This document shows positions 1-7,422 of a stretch of DNA of 18,432 nucleotides, piece by piece. The translations under genes were made by a program, and so were the position numbers. Every line of letters begins with the position of its first letter. Position 1 is the first letter of the stretch. Under the pieces are notes generated by a model. The model made no database searches. It worked only from the letters and a program-made list of their open reading frames with translations, and was not told the origin of the DNA. Source of the DNA: SB11 sp964584305 (GTDB taxonomy: Bacteria > Bacteroidota > Bacteroidia > UBA8524); NCBI GenBank assembly GCA_964584305.1, contig CAZOZL010000021.1, positions 1 through 18,432 on the forward strand, in the 5' to 3' direction.

Positions 1-53
1 AGAATACATGCCTGTCACGCATGGGGTCGCGGGTTCGAGTCCCGTCCAGACCG
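1..53 (+). tRNA. tRNA-Asp (GTC), 3' part
   Basis: This is the 3' portion of a tRNA gene cut by the window edge. The anticodon loop CTGTCAC (about 11-17), closed by ATGC/GCAT, carries the anticodon GTC, so the tRNA is for aspartate. It is followed by a T arm with the loop TTCGAGT and the 3' acceptor strand CCAGACC with discriminator G at 53. CCA is not encoded, as is common in Bacteroidota. The last bases are duplicated at 18378-18392, so this gene is the integration target, and the element leaves it intact on this side. Confidence 0.93.
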
Positions 54-55
54 CT
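41..55 (+). repeat. attL core (15 bp)
   Basis: The sequence CCCGTCCAGACCGCT covers the end of the T arm, the acceptor strand and two bases beyond the tRNA. It matches 18378-18392 exactly, and the flanks differ on both sides. The integrase gene starts about 230 bp inside this end. Confidence 0.9.
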
Positions 56-87
56 ATTTTCTGTAAAAGCCTAACAAGGCAATAGCT

Positions 88-122
88 AAAAGGGCGAAAT
101 CACTAACGGTTTCGCCCTTTTT
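88..122 (+). terminator. Hairpin terminator after tRNA-Asp
   Basis: AAAGGGCGAAA (89-99) pairs with TTTCGCCCTTT (110-120) around a 10-nt loop and is followed by more T. It lies inside the element, so the element supplies its own stop for transcription coming out of the host tRNA gene. The A-rich 5' side means it could also act on the opposite strand. Confidence 0.8.
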
Positions 123-123
123 G

Positions 124-179
124 TTGGTGTTGAGCAAAAAGGACACCAATTAGGATACCAAAATCAAAAAGGGATACCA
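124..179. other. Candidate integrase arm-type sites, left end
   Basis: Three copies of GGAYACCA lie in the same orientation at 141-148, 153-160 and 172-179. A 7-bp inverted repeat, TTGGTGT (124-130) and ACACCAA (143-149), overlaps the first copy. They sit between the attL core and the integrase gene, where arm-type binding sites of tyrosine recombinases usually lie. No binding evidence is available, and the right end does not repeat this motif. Confidence 0.4.
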
Positions 180-283
180 CCCTTCGCATTTTCTAAAAAT
201 AATAGTAACCACAATCAAAATCTTTAAATTAGCTATAAACTAATGTTTAGTGCTATTTGAGAGTATTGTATAACCCGTATAAA

Positions 284-1459
284 ATGAACGTATTGTTCTT
301 TTTGCGCCGAAGCAGATTAGATAAGCAGGGCAAAGCCCCCGTGTATTTTAGAATAACAATCGCTAACAAGCGATTAGAGCCGCCCCGAAGTACGGGCGTT
401 AGGGCATCTCCCAAGCAGTGGGTAAACCAAAAAGTAAAAAACGATAATAATGCCAGCCTTATTTTGGATGCGATAAGCTACAAGCTAAAAACCATTCATG
501 CCTCCCAAATAGTTAGCGGAAAAGAGCCGAGCCTGCAAAGCGTGATGGGTGAGTACGATGGCAAAAGTAGGGTGCTGCTGTTTGAGCTTGCAGAGATGTT
601 TTTTAGTTATTGTGAGAACTATCTGATAAACAACCCACGCCTTGACGAAGAGGAGTTAAAACACCCAAGCACGATTAAAACCTATCGTTATAAATTTGAG
701 CATATAAGGAGGTACTACCTGTCGCAGCAGCTCCCCCCTCCGCAGGCGCAAAATTTTGATGCTTTTGAAGTGGCTAAAATTGTTGACTGGCTTAGGATTG
801 AGAGCGATATTTACCTGCAAAGAGCCACCATTGCAAGGGTGCTAACAGTGGTAAAAAAAGTTATATCCTATGGTTATAAAAATGGATATTTAGAGATGGA
901 TAAAATTAAAGATTTTGTTTACAGCAGGGGCAAATCAAAAGAGCCTATAAACCTAAGTCTCTCGGATGTGCAAAAAATTAGACAGTGTCCATTTGCTGGA
1001 GGGTTACAAAATATTGCTCACCTGTTTTTGTTGCAGTGCTTCACTGGGTTGGAATTTAAGGATTTTGAGCGTATTTGTTTTGACAATATAGAGACTATAA
1101 AGGGGCGATTTTATTTTGTTTACGATAGGGCTAAAAACGGTAATAAAGCGGTAATACCAGTAGGTAAGGAGTTAGAAGATTTGCTGAAGCAATACAAAAA
1201 GCCTGCGTTTGCATTAGCCTTTTACAACCAGCAGCTTAAAAGGGTGGGCGATAAGGCAGGCATTGAGACTAATTTAACGATGCGAATAGGGCGCAAAACC
1301 TTTCACCACTTAAAAGTAAATGAAGAGCTTTATAGCCCCGCTGCTGTGGCGGTTATGATGGGACATAAAAAAGTAGATACGGGAAGACATTACAGCCGCC
1401 CCAGCATAGAGTTGGTAGTGAATGAAACGAACAAAAGGGCTAATCCCTTGCTAAAATAG
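284..1459 (+). CDS. int: Tyrosine recombinase (integrase)
   Basis: Site-specific recombinase expected to integrate and excise the element at the tRNA-Asp end. Residue numbers below count from a TTG at 257. The ATG at 284 (residue 10, MNVLFFLRRSR) is the more likely start because Bacteroidota integrases usually begin this way. An arm-binding beta domain (about 10-50) and a SAM-like core-binding domain (about 105-215) precede the catalytic domain (about 230-400). Visible catalytic residues are K293 in the beta hairpin, R346 in GRKTF, H370 in MMGHKK and Y379 in RHYSRP. The first arginine, normally in TGLR, is replaced by E266 (TGLEF), and the histidine of HxxR appears to be R343. Loss of the first arginine is known in the IntDOT group of Bacteroides. 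The gene ends 20 bp inside the convergent gene at 1440-2060. Confidence 0.92.
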   Translation: MNVLFFLRRSRLDKQGKAPVYFRITIANKRLEPPRSTGVRASPKQWVNQKVKNDNNASLILDAISYKLKTIHASQIVSGKEPSLQSVMGEYDGKSRVLLFELAEMFFSYCENYLINNPRLDEEELKHPSTIKTYRYKFEHIRRYYLSQQLPPPQAQNFDAFEVAKIVDWLRIESDIYLQRATIARVLTVVKKVISYGYKNGYLEMDKIKDFVYSRGKSKEPINLSLSDVQKIRQCPFAGGLQNIAHLFLLQCFTGLEFKDFERICFDNIETIKGRFYFVYDRAKNGNKAVIPVGKELEDLLKQYKKPAFALAFYNQQLKRVGDKAGIETNLTMRIGRKTFHHLKVNEELYSPAAVAVMMGHKKVDTGRHYSRPSIELVVNETNKRANPLLK

Positions 1460-2060
1460 TGCGGTTGTACACCACTTTTGTTTTTGGGTTTTTAAAACGA
1501 GTATCAGAATAGTAGTTTTTTTTGCCCCAGTGCCAAAACTGCCACCACTTGCCACGTGGCTGCTTGTGTATTACGGTGGTGATACTATCGCTATATGAAT
1601 AGCTACAATTAGCCGTGTCTGATAAAATGCAGTTGATATTTAGGAAGTTGTCATAATAACTAAAAGTAGTAGCGTGTATTGTAACTGTATCGTAAATTAT
1701 AATAGTATCCCGAATAAACACCTTAAAATTTTCCTTTGCGATAAACTTAGTGTTGATGAGGGCTTGCAGCCTGTTCACTTTTTTTACCAGGGCGGTAATT
1801 TTGTTGGCATCTGGCAGGGCTTCAATTGTTTCTTTGCTGGCAAGTAAAGCCCTTTGTCGGGCGATTGTTTTGCCGTTTTTATCGGTAATAAATGTTACTT
1901 TGCCTTCAGCGAGAGTAAGGGCTGTTTGTGCTTCTTTTTTAAGCGTTTTTTCATGCACCAGCAATTTGTTCATATACCTAAAGGTTATAAAGCCCCCAAT
2001 GCTGGCAATCATAGCAAGGGCTGCTATGGCCGCAATGCCTTTTTGTAGCGTTTGTTTCAT
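1440..2060 (-). CDS. Membrane-anchored coiled-coil protein, spanin-like position
   Basis: A 206-aa protein with an N-terminal membrane helix (about residues 9-28), then a charged helical stretch (about 30-110) and a C-terminal part rich in Tyr, Thr and Asn. It is the last gene of the late operon, and its ATG overlaps the TAA of the amidase gene (TAATG). Proteins of this shape are common beside the endolysin in Bacteroidota phages. By position and architecture it could take the inner-membrane spanin role in lysis, but I see no second, lipoprotein spanin and no decisive motif. The function is inferred from context only. Confidence 0.75.
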   Translation of the reverse strand: MKQTLQKGIAAIAALAMIASIGGFITFRYMNKLLVHEKTLKKEAQTALTLAEGKVTFITDKNGKTIARQRALLASKETIEALPDANKITALVKKVNRLQALINTKFIAKENFKVFIRDTIIIYDTVTIHATTFSYYDNFLNINCILSDTANCSYSYSDSITTVIHKQPRGKWWQFWHWGKKNYYSDTRFKNPKTKVVYNRTILARD

Positions 2061-2626
2061 TAGGTGGCGTATTGGTGTATAATTTCAGCTAATGCTTGAG
2101 CGAGCAAACGCTCGTTGTCTTTAAATCCCTTCATATCTTTAGGGCTGGTAATAAAACACACTTCTATTAACAGCCTGTATCGGCAAGGCAAGGTAAACCA
2201 GCCTAACCGCTTGCGTGCGCTTTGGGTTTCACTTTTTACTCCACGATTATTAATATTTAGTATTTCAGCCATTTTTAATGATAGAGCTGCTGCCATTTTC
2301 TTTTCTTCAGCACTGGCATTTTTACCGACAAAAACCTCTGTACCACTGATGCTGGGGTTTCCGTAACTATTAAAGTGAATATCAATAGCGATGTCTTCCT
2401 TTTGTACCTTAGTTTTATACAAGCGTATTGTAGTTCCTCCAGTGTTTTCGTTGGCATCTAACACTGCACAATGCCCTAAAACCTCTAACTTTTGAAAAAT
2501 CAGGTCTCTGAACTTTACGGTTTCTATACCTTCAGTAAAACCGATATTGGCATAAGCGGGAGGTGCGCCCATATCAGACCCTACTTGGTTGCTATGGCCT
2601 GCCCCTAAAAAAATTGTTCTTTTCAT
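2060..2626 (-). CDS. N-acetylmuramoyl-L-alanine amidase (Amidase_3 type)
   Basis: A 188-aa zinc amidase that would cut the bond between MurNAc and the peptide stem of peptidoglycan. The family features are GAGHS with zinc ligand H11, a glutamate ligand near E32 or E35, DIHFNS with H84, and the catalytic glutamate E155 in LLIEVCFI. No signal peptide is present, so access to the wall would need a holin, and the small membrane protein directly upstream is a candidate. The start ATG overlaps the upstream TGA as ATGA, which implies coupled translation. It is the best candidate for the endolysin that releases progeny. The length is typical of the bare catalytic domain, with no added wall-binding domain. 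Confidence 0.93.
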   Translation of the reverse strand: MKRTIFLGAGHSNQVGSDMGAPPAYANIGFTEGIETVKFRDLIFQKLEVLGHCAVLDANENTGGTTIRLYKTKVQKEDIAIDIHFNSYGNPSISGTEVFVGKNASAEEKKMAAALSLKMAEILNINNRGVKSETQSARKRLGWFTLPCRYRLLIEVCFITSPKDMKGFKDNERLLAQALAEIIHQYAT

Positions 2627-2862
2627 TTTTTAGTTGTTGTGAGTTCGTTTACCCGCTTTTCTAATGAATTGAGCTTGAGCTCTAAGTCTTCTATCTGTTT
2701 GATAAGCCTTTTTATGTAGCTGGATTGCATATCAATAACCTCTCGTGCGTTTTTCAGCTCTATGCTCACTATTTGGGCGTTGCTTTTTCGCTTTCCAGCT
2801 ATCCAGCCTAAAAGACCCGTAAATAAGGGGATTGCAAATTGTAAAATTTCTGGTGTCGTCAT
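2623..2862 (-). CDS. Small membrane protein, holin candidate
   Basis: A 79-aa protein with one hydrophobic segment (about residues 9-24), then a lysine-rich stretch (24-28) and a long heptad-like coiled coil to the end (about 33-75). Its stop overlaps the amidase start (ATGA). Its location immediately before the endolysin makes a holin or holin-like accessory role plausible. A single helix plus coiled coil is also common in Bacteroidota phage genes of unknown role, so the function is not settled. Confidence 0.78.
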   Translation of the reverse strand: MTTPEILQFAIPLFTGLLGWIAGKRKSNAQIVSIELKNAREVIDMQSSYIKRLIKQIEDLELKLNSLEKRVNELTTTKK

Positions 2863-2863
2863 G

Positions 2864-3070
2864 TTAGTAGTTTGTTTTAAATTCTTTTGATATTGGTTCC
2901 CCTAAAATTAGCAGGGTACACTCGTCTGCTATGATGTAAAACTGGTCTTCATACTCAAAAAAAGAGGTATAAGTAGTGGCGTTTTTACGTGGATAGCCCA
3001 GTTCTTCGTCTATGTCTGATATTGCCTTTGTGGCTTTTTCTACGGTGGGGTATTCGTGAACTTTAAGCAT
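2864..3070 (-). CDS. Hypothetical 68-aa protein
   Basis: A small soluble protein of mixed alpha/beta character with no membrane segment and no motif I recognise. It overlaps the end of the 288-aa gene upstream by 8 bp and lies 1 bp before the holin-like gene, so it belongs to the late operon. Its place between the spike candidate and the lysis genes does not fix a role. Confidence 0.7.
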   Translation of the reverse strand: MLKVHEYPTVEKATKAISDIDEELGYPRKNATTYTSFFEYEDQFYIIADECTLLILGEPISKEFKTNY

Positions 3071-3929
3071 AGTATTTTTTTAGTTTGTTTAATACTTTTT
3101 TAACCTGATAAACGCTGTGTTTTTCGGGGTAAACTATTATTTCTTTAAGGACCATCGCCGCAAAATCACCCAATAGCTCCCTATGAGAACCTAATGTTAT
3201 TCCGTCCGCATCTAAAGTACCTGCGTCGCCTTTCTTTTGGTTAAAATTGTGGATGCTTAAAGAGTTTTTGCTATTAAAAACGGCGGCAAGAAATCTATTG
3301 CTCGTGTTGTTGGTTGTAGTATTAAACATATTTACCCCTGCATTGGCGGTAAACGAAGGTATTGCGCTATAATCAATGTATAGCCTGCCCCACGACGACT
3401 GGTTTAGTCCATCAAAAATAAACTGCCTTGAGCCTATTCCGCTAAAACATACAGCATAGATACTGTACGGTTGTTTTAGAGAAAAAGCGGCAGTCATATA
3501 ATCATTTGAGCCATCAAACGATAGGGCGTTTCTGCCTTTGTGATAGTCTTCAATTAATAAGGGCTGCGAAGCTCCTGCCACTTGCAGTAGGTGGTTAGTA
3601 TTGCCCGATTTGTCGGTAAATACACCTATACCTCCAGTAAATAAAGGGGTGGCTGCGTGGGTGGCTAAAAGGTTGTTTTTAAGTGTTATTGTATTGCCTA
3701 CAATGGTTTGTATTACGTTTTTTTCGCCTCCTATTGTGGTTAATGCTATAAACGCCCCCTCTTTTAAGATAGCCGAGCTGCTAACGATTATTGTATTTGT
3801 GCCAGCGTTGCCACTGGCAGTGATTACTGTACTGTTATAGGTTAAATCCACCTCTCCTAATTCGTCGGCTTTGCAGTGCAGAATAGGGTGTCCAATGGTA
3901 ACGGGTTTCTTATCTAAAATACTAACCAT
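3063..3929 (-). CDS. Lectin-like (LamG/concanavalin fold) protein, spike candidate
   Basis: A 288-aa protein. Residues about 105-285 resemble the concanavalin-A-like fold: DKSGN (106-110), SQP (121-123) and the hallmark FDGSNDY (138-144), followed by alternating beta strands. Residues about 30-100 form a separate Thr/Val-rich beta region with repeated strand patterns. There is no signal peptide or membrane helix. In phages this fold is common in receptor-binding or fibre proteins that recognise surface glycans. Together with the beta-rich gene it overlaps upstream (8 bp), it is the best candidate for the host-recognition spike. The binding target is unknown. Confidence 0.8.
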   Translation of the reverse strand: MVSILDKKPVTIGHPILHCKADELGEVDLTYNSTVITASGNAGTNTIIVSSSAILKEGAFIALTTIGGEKNVIQTIVGNTITLKNNLLATHAATPLFTGGIGVFTDKSGNTNHLLQVAGASQPLLIEDYHKGRNALSFDGSNDYMTAAFSLKQPYSIYAVCFSGIGSRQFIFDGLNQSSWGRLYIDYSAIPSFTANAGVNMFNTTTNNTSNRFLAAVFNSKNSLSIHNFNQKKGDAGTLDADGITLGSHRELLGDFAAMVLKEIIVYPEKHSVYQVKKVLNKLKKYYA

Positions 3930-4473
3930 CGGTTATAATTCCTGTTGCTTTTATTCTAAGTTTTTTATCCACTGTTGAGGTTCCCCCGTTTAGGGTTATA
4001 ACAATGAAATAAATTTTATTGTTGGCAGCATCACATTTTAAATCTATCCAGTCCGTAAACTGAACGTATCCTATCCCGTCTCTAATTACAGGGACATCGG
4101 TAACTATATCACAAATAAGCGTGCCGCTTTGTGCGTAAGTGAGTGCTATGTCTGTATTATCTACCTGTACGGGTGGTACGCCTCGAAAAAACAATATTCG
4201 CAGTTGCGGTAAAAAGGTAGTTCCTTCAAACTCGAAACTCATAGTGGTAATGCGTACTGCATGGTCAAAAGCAGCGTCAAACTGAAGGTATGAGTTGCCC
4301 GCCTTTGGTAGTATCACCTTGTCGTCTGTATATACTGTCCCTTCAAGTGTCAGTTCCGTTTCGGCTGCACTTACTTTTCCTGAAGCGTTTTTGTTTAGAA
4401 CGGCCAACAACAACTCGTCGGCAGTGTCGTGAGTAGTTCCGTAGCCTGGGTAATTTTCAAAGGTATATGCCAT
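3922..4473 (-). CDS. Beta-rich structural protein candidate
   Basis: A 183-aa protein made largely of predicted beta strands, without signal peptide, membrane helix or catalytic motif. The layout (short N-terminal arm, then strands such as VRITTMSFEF and LRILFFRGV) is compatible with a jelly-roll or other beta-sandwich. It lies between the lectin-like gene and the glucosaminidase, with overlaps on both sides (8 bp and 1 bp). It could be a vertex or spike base, or a minor capsid protein. It is the second-best coat candidate after the gene at 8469-9098. I do not recognise a family. Confidence 0.75.
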   Translation of the reverse strand: MAYTFENYPGYGTTHDTADELLLAVLNKNASGKVSAAETELTLEGTVYTDDKVILPKAGNSYLQFDAAFDHAVRITTMSFEFEGTTFLPQLRILFFRGVPPVQVDNTDIALTYAQSGTLICDIVTDVPVIRDGIGYVQFTDWIDLKCDAANNKIYFIVITLNGGTSTVDKKLRIKATGIITDG

Positions 4474-5041
4474 TAGAAGCTAAATTTGAATTTTGTAGTA
4501 ATAAAATAAAGGGCGATAACGACCACTATTACTAATAAAAATATTTCCATTCGTTGCATAACTGGCTTTTGTTTATCAAGTTTTTTTAAGTTGTATCTAT
4601 CAATTATATCAATTATTGCCGTGGCGTAGTCGGGTGCAGTAGCGTATCCTGCCCGTTTAAGTTCTATCGCTTGTTGTTCGGGCGTGGCTGCTTGTAGGGC
4701 TGCTTTATACCTACTAAATTTTAGTAAAAATTTTGTGTGGTCGAAAAAGCTGTCGTACACAGAGCTGTACACCCTGAAACCGTCAACGATTGTTGTTTTT
4801 TTTTACTAAAAAACTCACCTGTTGCCAGGTCAATACTTTTGCCTTCCCAGCTACTGCCTGATTTAATCCCAAAAAAGTTGTTGTACTTTTTTGCTAAAGA
4901 GCTTTGACCTGCCTTTCCCGAACTGCTTGCACTTTCTATAATCGCCTGTGCCATTTTTACAGAAGGGAACAAGCCTGTGCCATAGGTGCTATGGATAGCA
5001 TAAGTAGCGTACTTTTTTATAAATTTTTCGCGAGTTTTCAT
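4473..5041 (-). CDS. Glucosaminidase (GH73, FlgJ-like), split at an A9 run, C-terminal membrane anchor
   Basis: Read across one -1 shift this gene encodes about 190 aa. Residues 25-60 carry the GH73 signature: catalytic-type E36 in AIIESA and NNFFGIK at 54-60. The 0 frame ends after 106 aa with an unrelated tail. The -1 frame, open through to 4473, continues with DSFFDH and an ATAPDYA stretch typical of the rest of this domain. It ends in a hydrophobic segment (LLVIVVVIALYFI), a C-terminal membrane anchor. The frames join at nine A on the coding strand (T9 at 4796-4804). This may be slippage that makes two products, a real disabling indel, or a sequencing error. The enzyme would open the wall while tethered to a membrane, as expected for a virion entry enzyme. 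The start overlaps the upstream gene (ATGA). Confidence 0.8.
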
Positions 5042-5208
5042 TTGAATACCTGTTTAAAAACCACTATCCCCAAAACAAATGCGATAAGCAGCACTGCTAT
5101 TGCTACGGCTACTGTTTCTAAGTCTAATCTTACGTTTACCTCCATTTCTGGAAGCTCTCCGTTCTCTATCCCTTTTATTAGTTTTGAGTTAAAAAATCCG
5201 TTGCCCAT
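5038..5208 (-). CDS. 56-aa single-helix membrane protein
   Basis: ATG at 5208 opens a 56-aa frame with a polar N-terminus (about 30 residues) and one strong membrane helix (VAVAIAVLLIAFVLGIVV, residues 33-50), ending FKQVFK. The stop overlaps the glucosaminidase start as ATGA, good evidence that it is translated. No family is recognised. Likely a small component of a virion membrane or of the host envelope during infection. Confidence 0.72.
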   Translation of the reverse strand: MGNGFFNSKLIKGIENGELPEMEVNVRLDLETVAVAIAVLLIAFVLGIVVFKQVFK

Positions 5209-5212
5209 AGTT

Positions 5213-5302
5213 TTATATTTTTTTAGCCCCTTTGAGGTCTCGGTAGGTTAAGAATATTAACACTATCACTGCCCCAAAAATCATATATCCTGCTACTTTC
5301 AT
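5213..5302 (-). CDS. 29-aa single-helix membrane microprotein
   Basis: A 29-aa frame starting at 5302, one base after the stop of the peptidoglycan-binding gene. It is essentially one membrane helix (residues 4-19) with a short basic tail ending KGAKKI. Without it the operon would have an unexplained gap here. It resembles the one-helix proteins of internal-membrane phages in size and form, but no homology claim can be made for so short a peptide. Confidence 0.6.
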   Translation of the reverse strand: MKVAGYMIFGAVIVLIFLTYRDLKGAKKI

Positions 5303-5303
5303 T

Positions 5304-5906
5304 TTACATAAAAAAGGGGTTCACCTTATTAAAGGCGATCGCTTTTTTCATTCTATTAACAACAATCTCTTCGTTTATATTAGCAGGCTTTATTTCACTA
5401 ATTATTTTTAAAAAACTTAGGTTATATAGTGCTTCCGTATCATCTATATAAGCTACTTGTGTTTGTGTGTTTAGCGATAAAAGTTGCTCAAAAAGGGCTA
5501 TAAGTGATGAGGTTTCCCCTGATTTCAGGGCAGCATTAAACCGTGCAGCAAATACAACACTGTCGCCTGATACACTTAGTGAGCCGCCTGATGGTAGGCT
5601 ATTAAATTGATTGAAGCTAACAGTAGTTCCGTCGGTTTTCAGTGCTTGAGTAACCGCTGCTTTGGTTTTTGCACCATAATCACCATCAACACGAAGGTTT
5701 GCCCCTCTATTGTTTAAGCGTTGCTGAAGGGCTCTTACTAAAGTGCCTTTTTGCCCATATTTAATAGGGTAGGTGGTGGCGTTGTTTTTTCCCTTGCCAA
5801 ATAGCGTAGGAGCGTCCCCTTCGCTGCTTTCTTTCATTTTTTTATAACGAAAAGCCCCGAAGATAAGTAGTGCAACTACAAGCCCTATTATTAATGTTTT
5901 ACTCAT
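5304..5906 (-). CDS. Membrane-anchored peptidoglycan-binding protein
   Basis: A 200-aa protein from the ATG at 5906. That start is chosen because its ATGA overlaps the stop of the upstream 31-aa gene; an upstream TTG would add 11 residues. A membrane helix (residues 4-19) and a basic segment are followed by a PG_binding_1-type domain (about 49-89) with the motif VDGDYGAKTKAAV (73-85). The helical C-terminal half (about 110-200) is unrecognised. It should hold a membrane close to the cell wall and probably acts with the glucosaminidase two genes downstream. A virion-membrane location is inferred from the neighbours. Confidence 0.87.
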   Translation of the reverse strand: MSKTLIIGLVVALLIFGAFRYKKMKESSEGDAPTLFGKGKNNATTYPIKYGQKGTLVRALQQRLNNRGANLRVDGDYGAKTKAAVTQALKTDGTTVSFNQFNSLPSGGSLSVSGDSVVFAARFNAALKSGETSSLIALFEQLLSLNTQTQVAYIDDTEALYNLSFLKIISEIKPANINEEIVVNRMKKAIAFNKVNPFFM

Positions 5907-5998
5907 AATACGTATTTTAATAAACTTGAAAACTTCCAAATAATGTAAGCCAACAAAATCAATGCGATAAGCCCGCTTATACCGTATAAATACATCAT
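5903..5998 (-). CDS. 31-aa single-helix membrane microprotein
   Basis: A 31-aa frame beginning MMYLYGISG, with a membrane helix over residues 6-22 (ISGLIALILLAYIIW) and a short tail. It is locked into the operon on both sides: its ATG overlaps the upstream stop as ATGA, and its own TGA overlaps the ATG at 5906. These two overlaps are strong evidence for a gene this small. Role unknown; a virion-membrane or envelope peptide is likely. Confidence 0.72.
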   Translation of the reverse strand: MMYLYGISGLIALILLAYIIWKFSSLLKYVL

Positions 5999-6426
5999 AG
6001 TTCTAACCTTTCTGCCCTATCTAAAATGATTTGTTCTACTTGGTGCGTTTCTCGCCCATAAGCAGACCATTCCCTAGCAATGTCCTCTCTTAAGTTTTTG
6101 TCGTACGCTCGGTTATAAGCCTTAAAAACAGCTACAAACTGGTCGTTTGTTAGCGCGTTCAGCTCGATATATAAGCGAAGGTTTTTAGCGTATAAAAAAC
6201 CAAACGACCACCCTTTTAGAGCTATATAAAGCCGCTCGGCTATCCCAGAGGGTGTCCACCCTTTTGGAATACCGCTACCGCTATTGGGCAGGTCTTCCGA
6301 TTTTATAGGTGCTTTCCCCTCTTTTTCCGCTTTCTTTTTCATTGTATAGCGACCTGCGATATACAAGGTAATAGCGATTAAAACTACTATACCTGCGACC
6401 TTTAATGTTTTTACACTTAACTCCAT
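5995..6426 (-). CDS. Membrane-anchored helical protein
   Basis: A 143-aa protein with an N-terminal membrane helix (about residues 9-25), a basic stop-transfer stretch (MKKKAEKEGK), a Pro/Gly-rich linker (about 40-60) and a helical C-terminal domain (about 60-143). The stretch NDQFVAVFKAYNRAYDKNL faintly resembles annexin-type helices, but that is too weak to assign. The start follows the stop of the 331-aa gene directly. The layout (anchor, linker, globular domain) matches its neighbours and suggests another tethered virion component. Confidence 0.82.
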   Translation of the reverse strand: MELSVKTLKVAGIVVLIAITLYIAGRYTMKKKAEKEGKAPIKSEDLPNSGSGIPKGWTPSGIAERLYIALKGWSFGFLYAKNLRLYIELNALTNDQFVAVFKAYNRAYDKNLREDIAREWSAYGRETHQVEQIILDRAERLEL

Positions 6427-7422
6427 TTATTTGCGGGCAAATACTAATATTAAAGTGATAACAATTAGAGCTCCCGCCCCAATACCAATGTATGCTAATG
6501 TATTGTCTTTTTTTTCTTTATCCTTCTCTGATTTTCCTTTCGCTTGGTTTGCGAAGGGGTTTATTGGTGGTGTGCCACCAACAAATCCATTTGACTGGGG
6601 TGTTGCCCCAGTAAAACCATTTGAAGGAGGGGGGGCTATGTTGTTGCCATAGTCAATAGAACTTGGGGCTATGTTGTTGCCGTAGTCGATGGTAGGAGTT
6701 GCATTATTCATAGTTACAGAAAAAGGTGCTGGCTGGGTGCTGCTGGATGCCCCTCTCACGTTTATCGCTTTAGGGTTATTAGCTAAGCCTCTGCCTGCGC
6801 TTCCCCATATTTTGTCATTTCCGCCCAAGTAAATCTGAACTGTCCCCGCTGTGGCGTCGTCGTCCCATGGGGTTAAATTACCCTGCACATACAGCCTGCC
6901 GCCTTCTATCCATAGATAGACTGCGTGTTCGTGTATCATAGAGCCATTGCGTAGGAGTTTATACCCCTCGTATTCGGTGTCGTCCGCTCCCATCCAAAAG
7001 GCTACTCGCCGCCCCCAGCCTACTATTTCAAAATTTTGCGCCTGAAAGGTGAATTTATAACCGTCAATGGTGTTATGTGGTTGCACCCCCCATCCTGAAG
7101 GGGTGCGTTCGCCTGGTCGAGTTTCTCCTTTTTTGCCAAAAAGGCTGCCTATTCCGCCGCCTAAAAGACCCCCTACGATGTTGCCAATTTCTGGTGGAAT
7201 ACCGAATGCGTTTGCCCCTGCTGCACCCGCAAATCCGCCTATTGCTTGTCCCGCTGAAGGAGGAGCTCCTCCGCCTGTTTTTTCGTCGTTTTCGTTGTTT
7301 TTATTATCTTTTAACATCGCTTTTTTATTACCTGCATTAAATTGCTTCACCATGTCTGCTTTAAATTGCAGATGTGGCAACCCCCCTCCTGTATAAACCC
7401 CCTCGTCGAATACTTTTCTCAT
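6427..7422 (-). CDS. Gly-rich minor structural protein with C-terminal membrane helix
   Basis: A 331-aa protein in four parts. The polar N-terminus has a GGGLP motif. Residues about 56-96 are Gly/Ala-rich and hydrophobic, of glycine-zipper type. A beta-rich domain follows (about 108-225), with many Trp and Gly (WGVQP, VGWGRRVAFWMG). A Pro/Asn linker (about 240-290) contains two copies of IDYGNNIAP (245-253, 256-264) and repeated SNGF units. A membrane helix at 310-328 closes the protein. It has two membrane-active regions and is the largest gene of the late operon. It could be a vertex, penetration or membrane-remodelling protein. No known family is recognised. Confidence 0.82.
   Translation of the reverse strand: MRKVFDEGVYTGGGLPHLQFKADMVKQFNAGNKKAMLKDNKNNENDEKTGGGAPPSAGQAIGGFAGAAGANAFGIPPEIGNIVGGLLGGGIGSLFGKKGETRPGERTPSGWGVQPHNTIDGYKFTFQAQNFEIVGWGRRVAFWMGADDTEYEGYKLLRNGSMIHEHAVYLWIEGGRLYVQGNLTPWDDDATAGTVQIYLGGNDKIWGSAGRGLANNPKAINVRGASSSTQPAPFSVTMNNATPTIDYGNNIAPSSIDYGNNIAPPPSNGFTGATPQSNGFVGGTPPINPFANQAKGKSEKDKEKKDNTLAYIGIGAGALIVITLILVFARK

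Noticed and set aside
4721..4804. Classical -1 ribosomal frameshift signal at the A9 run
   Set aside because: The nearest convincing hairpin is about 25 nt downstream, and the heptamer phase is not the usual X XXY YYZ with a strong stimulator; left as general slippage or an indel.
5995..6426. Annexin domain in the 143-aa membrane protein
   Set aside because: Only one short stretch is reminiscent; no full repeat or calcium-binding loop is visible.
7067..7396. Plus-strand open frames across the late operon (for example 7067-7396 and 1750-2082)
   Set aside because: They mirror real minus-strand genes, have low-complexity or Pro/Ser-rich translations and lack operon-like spacing.
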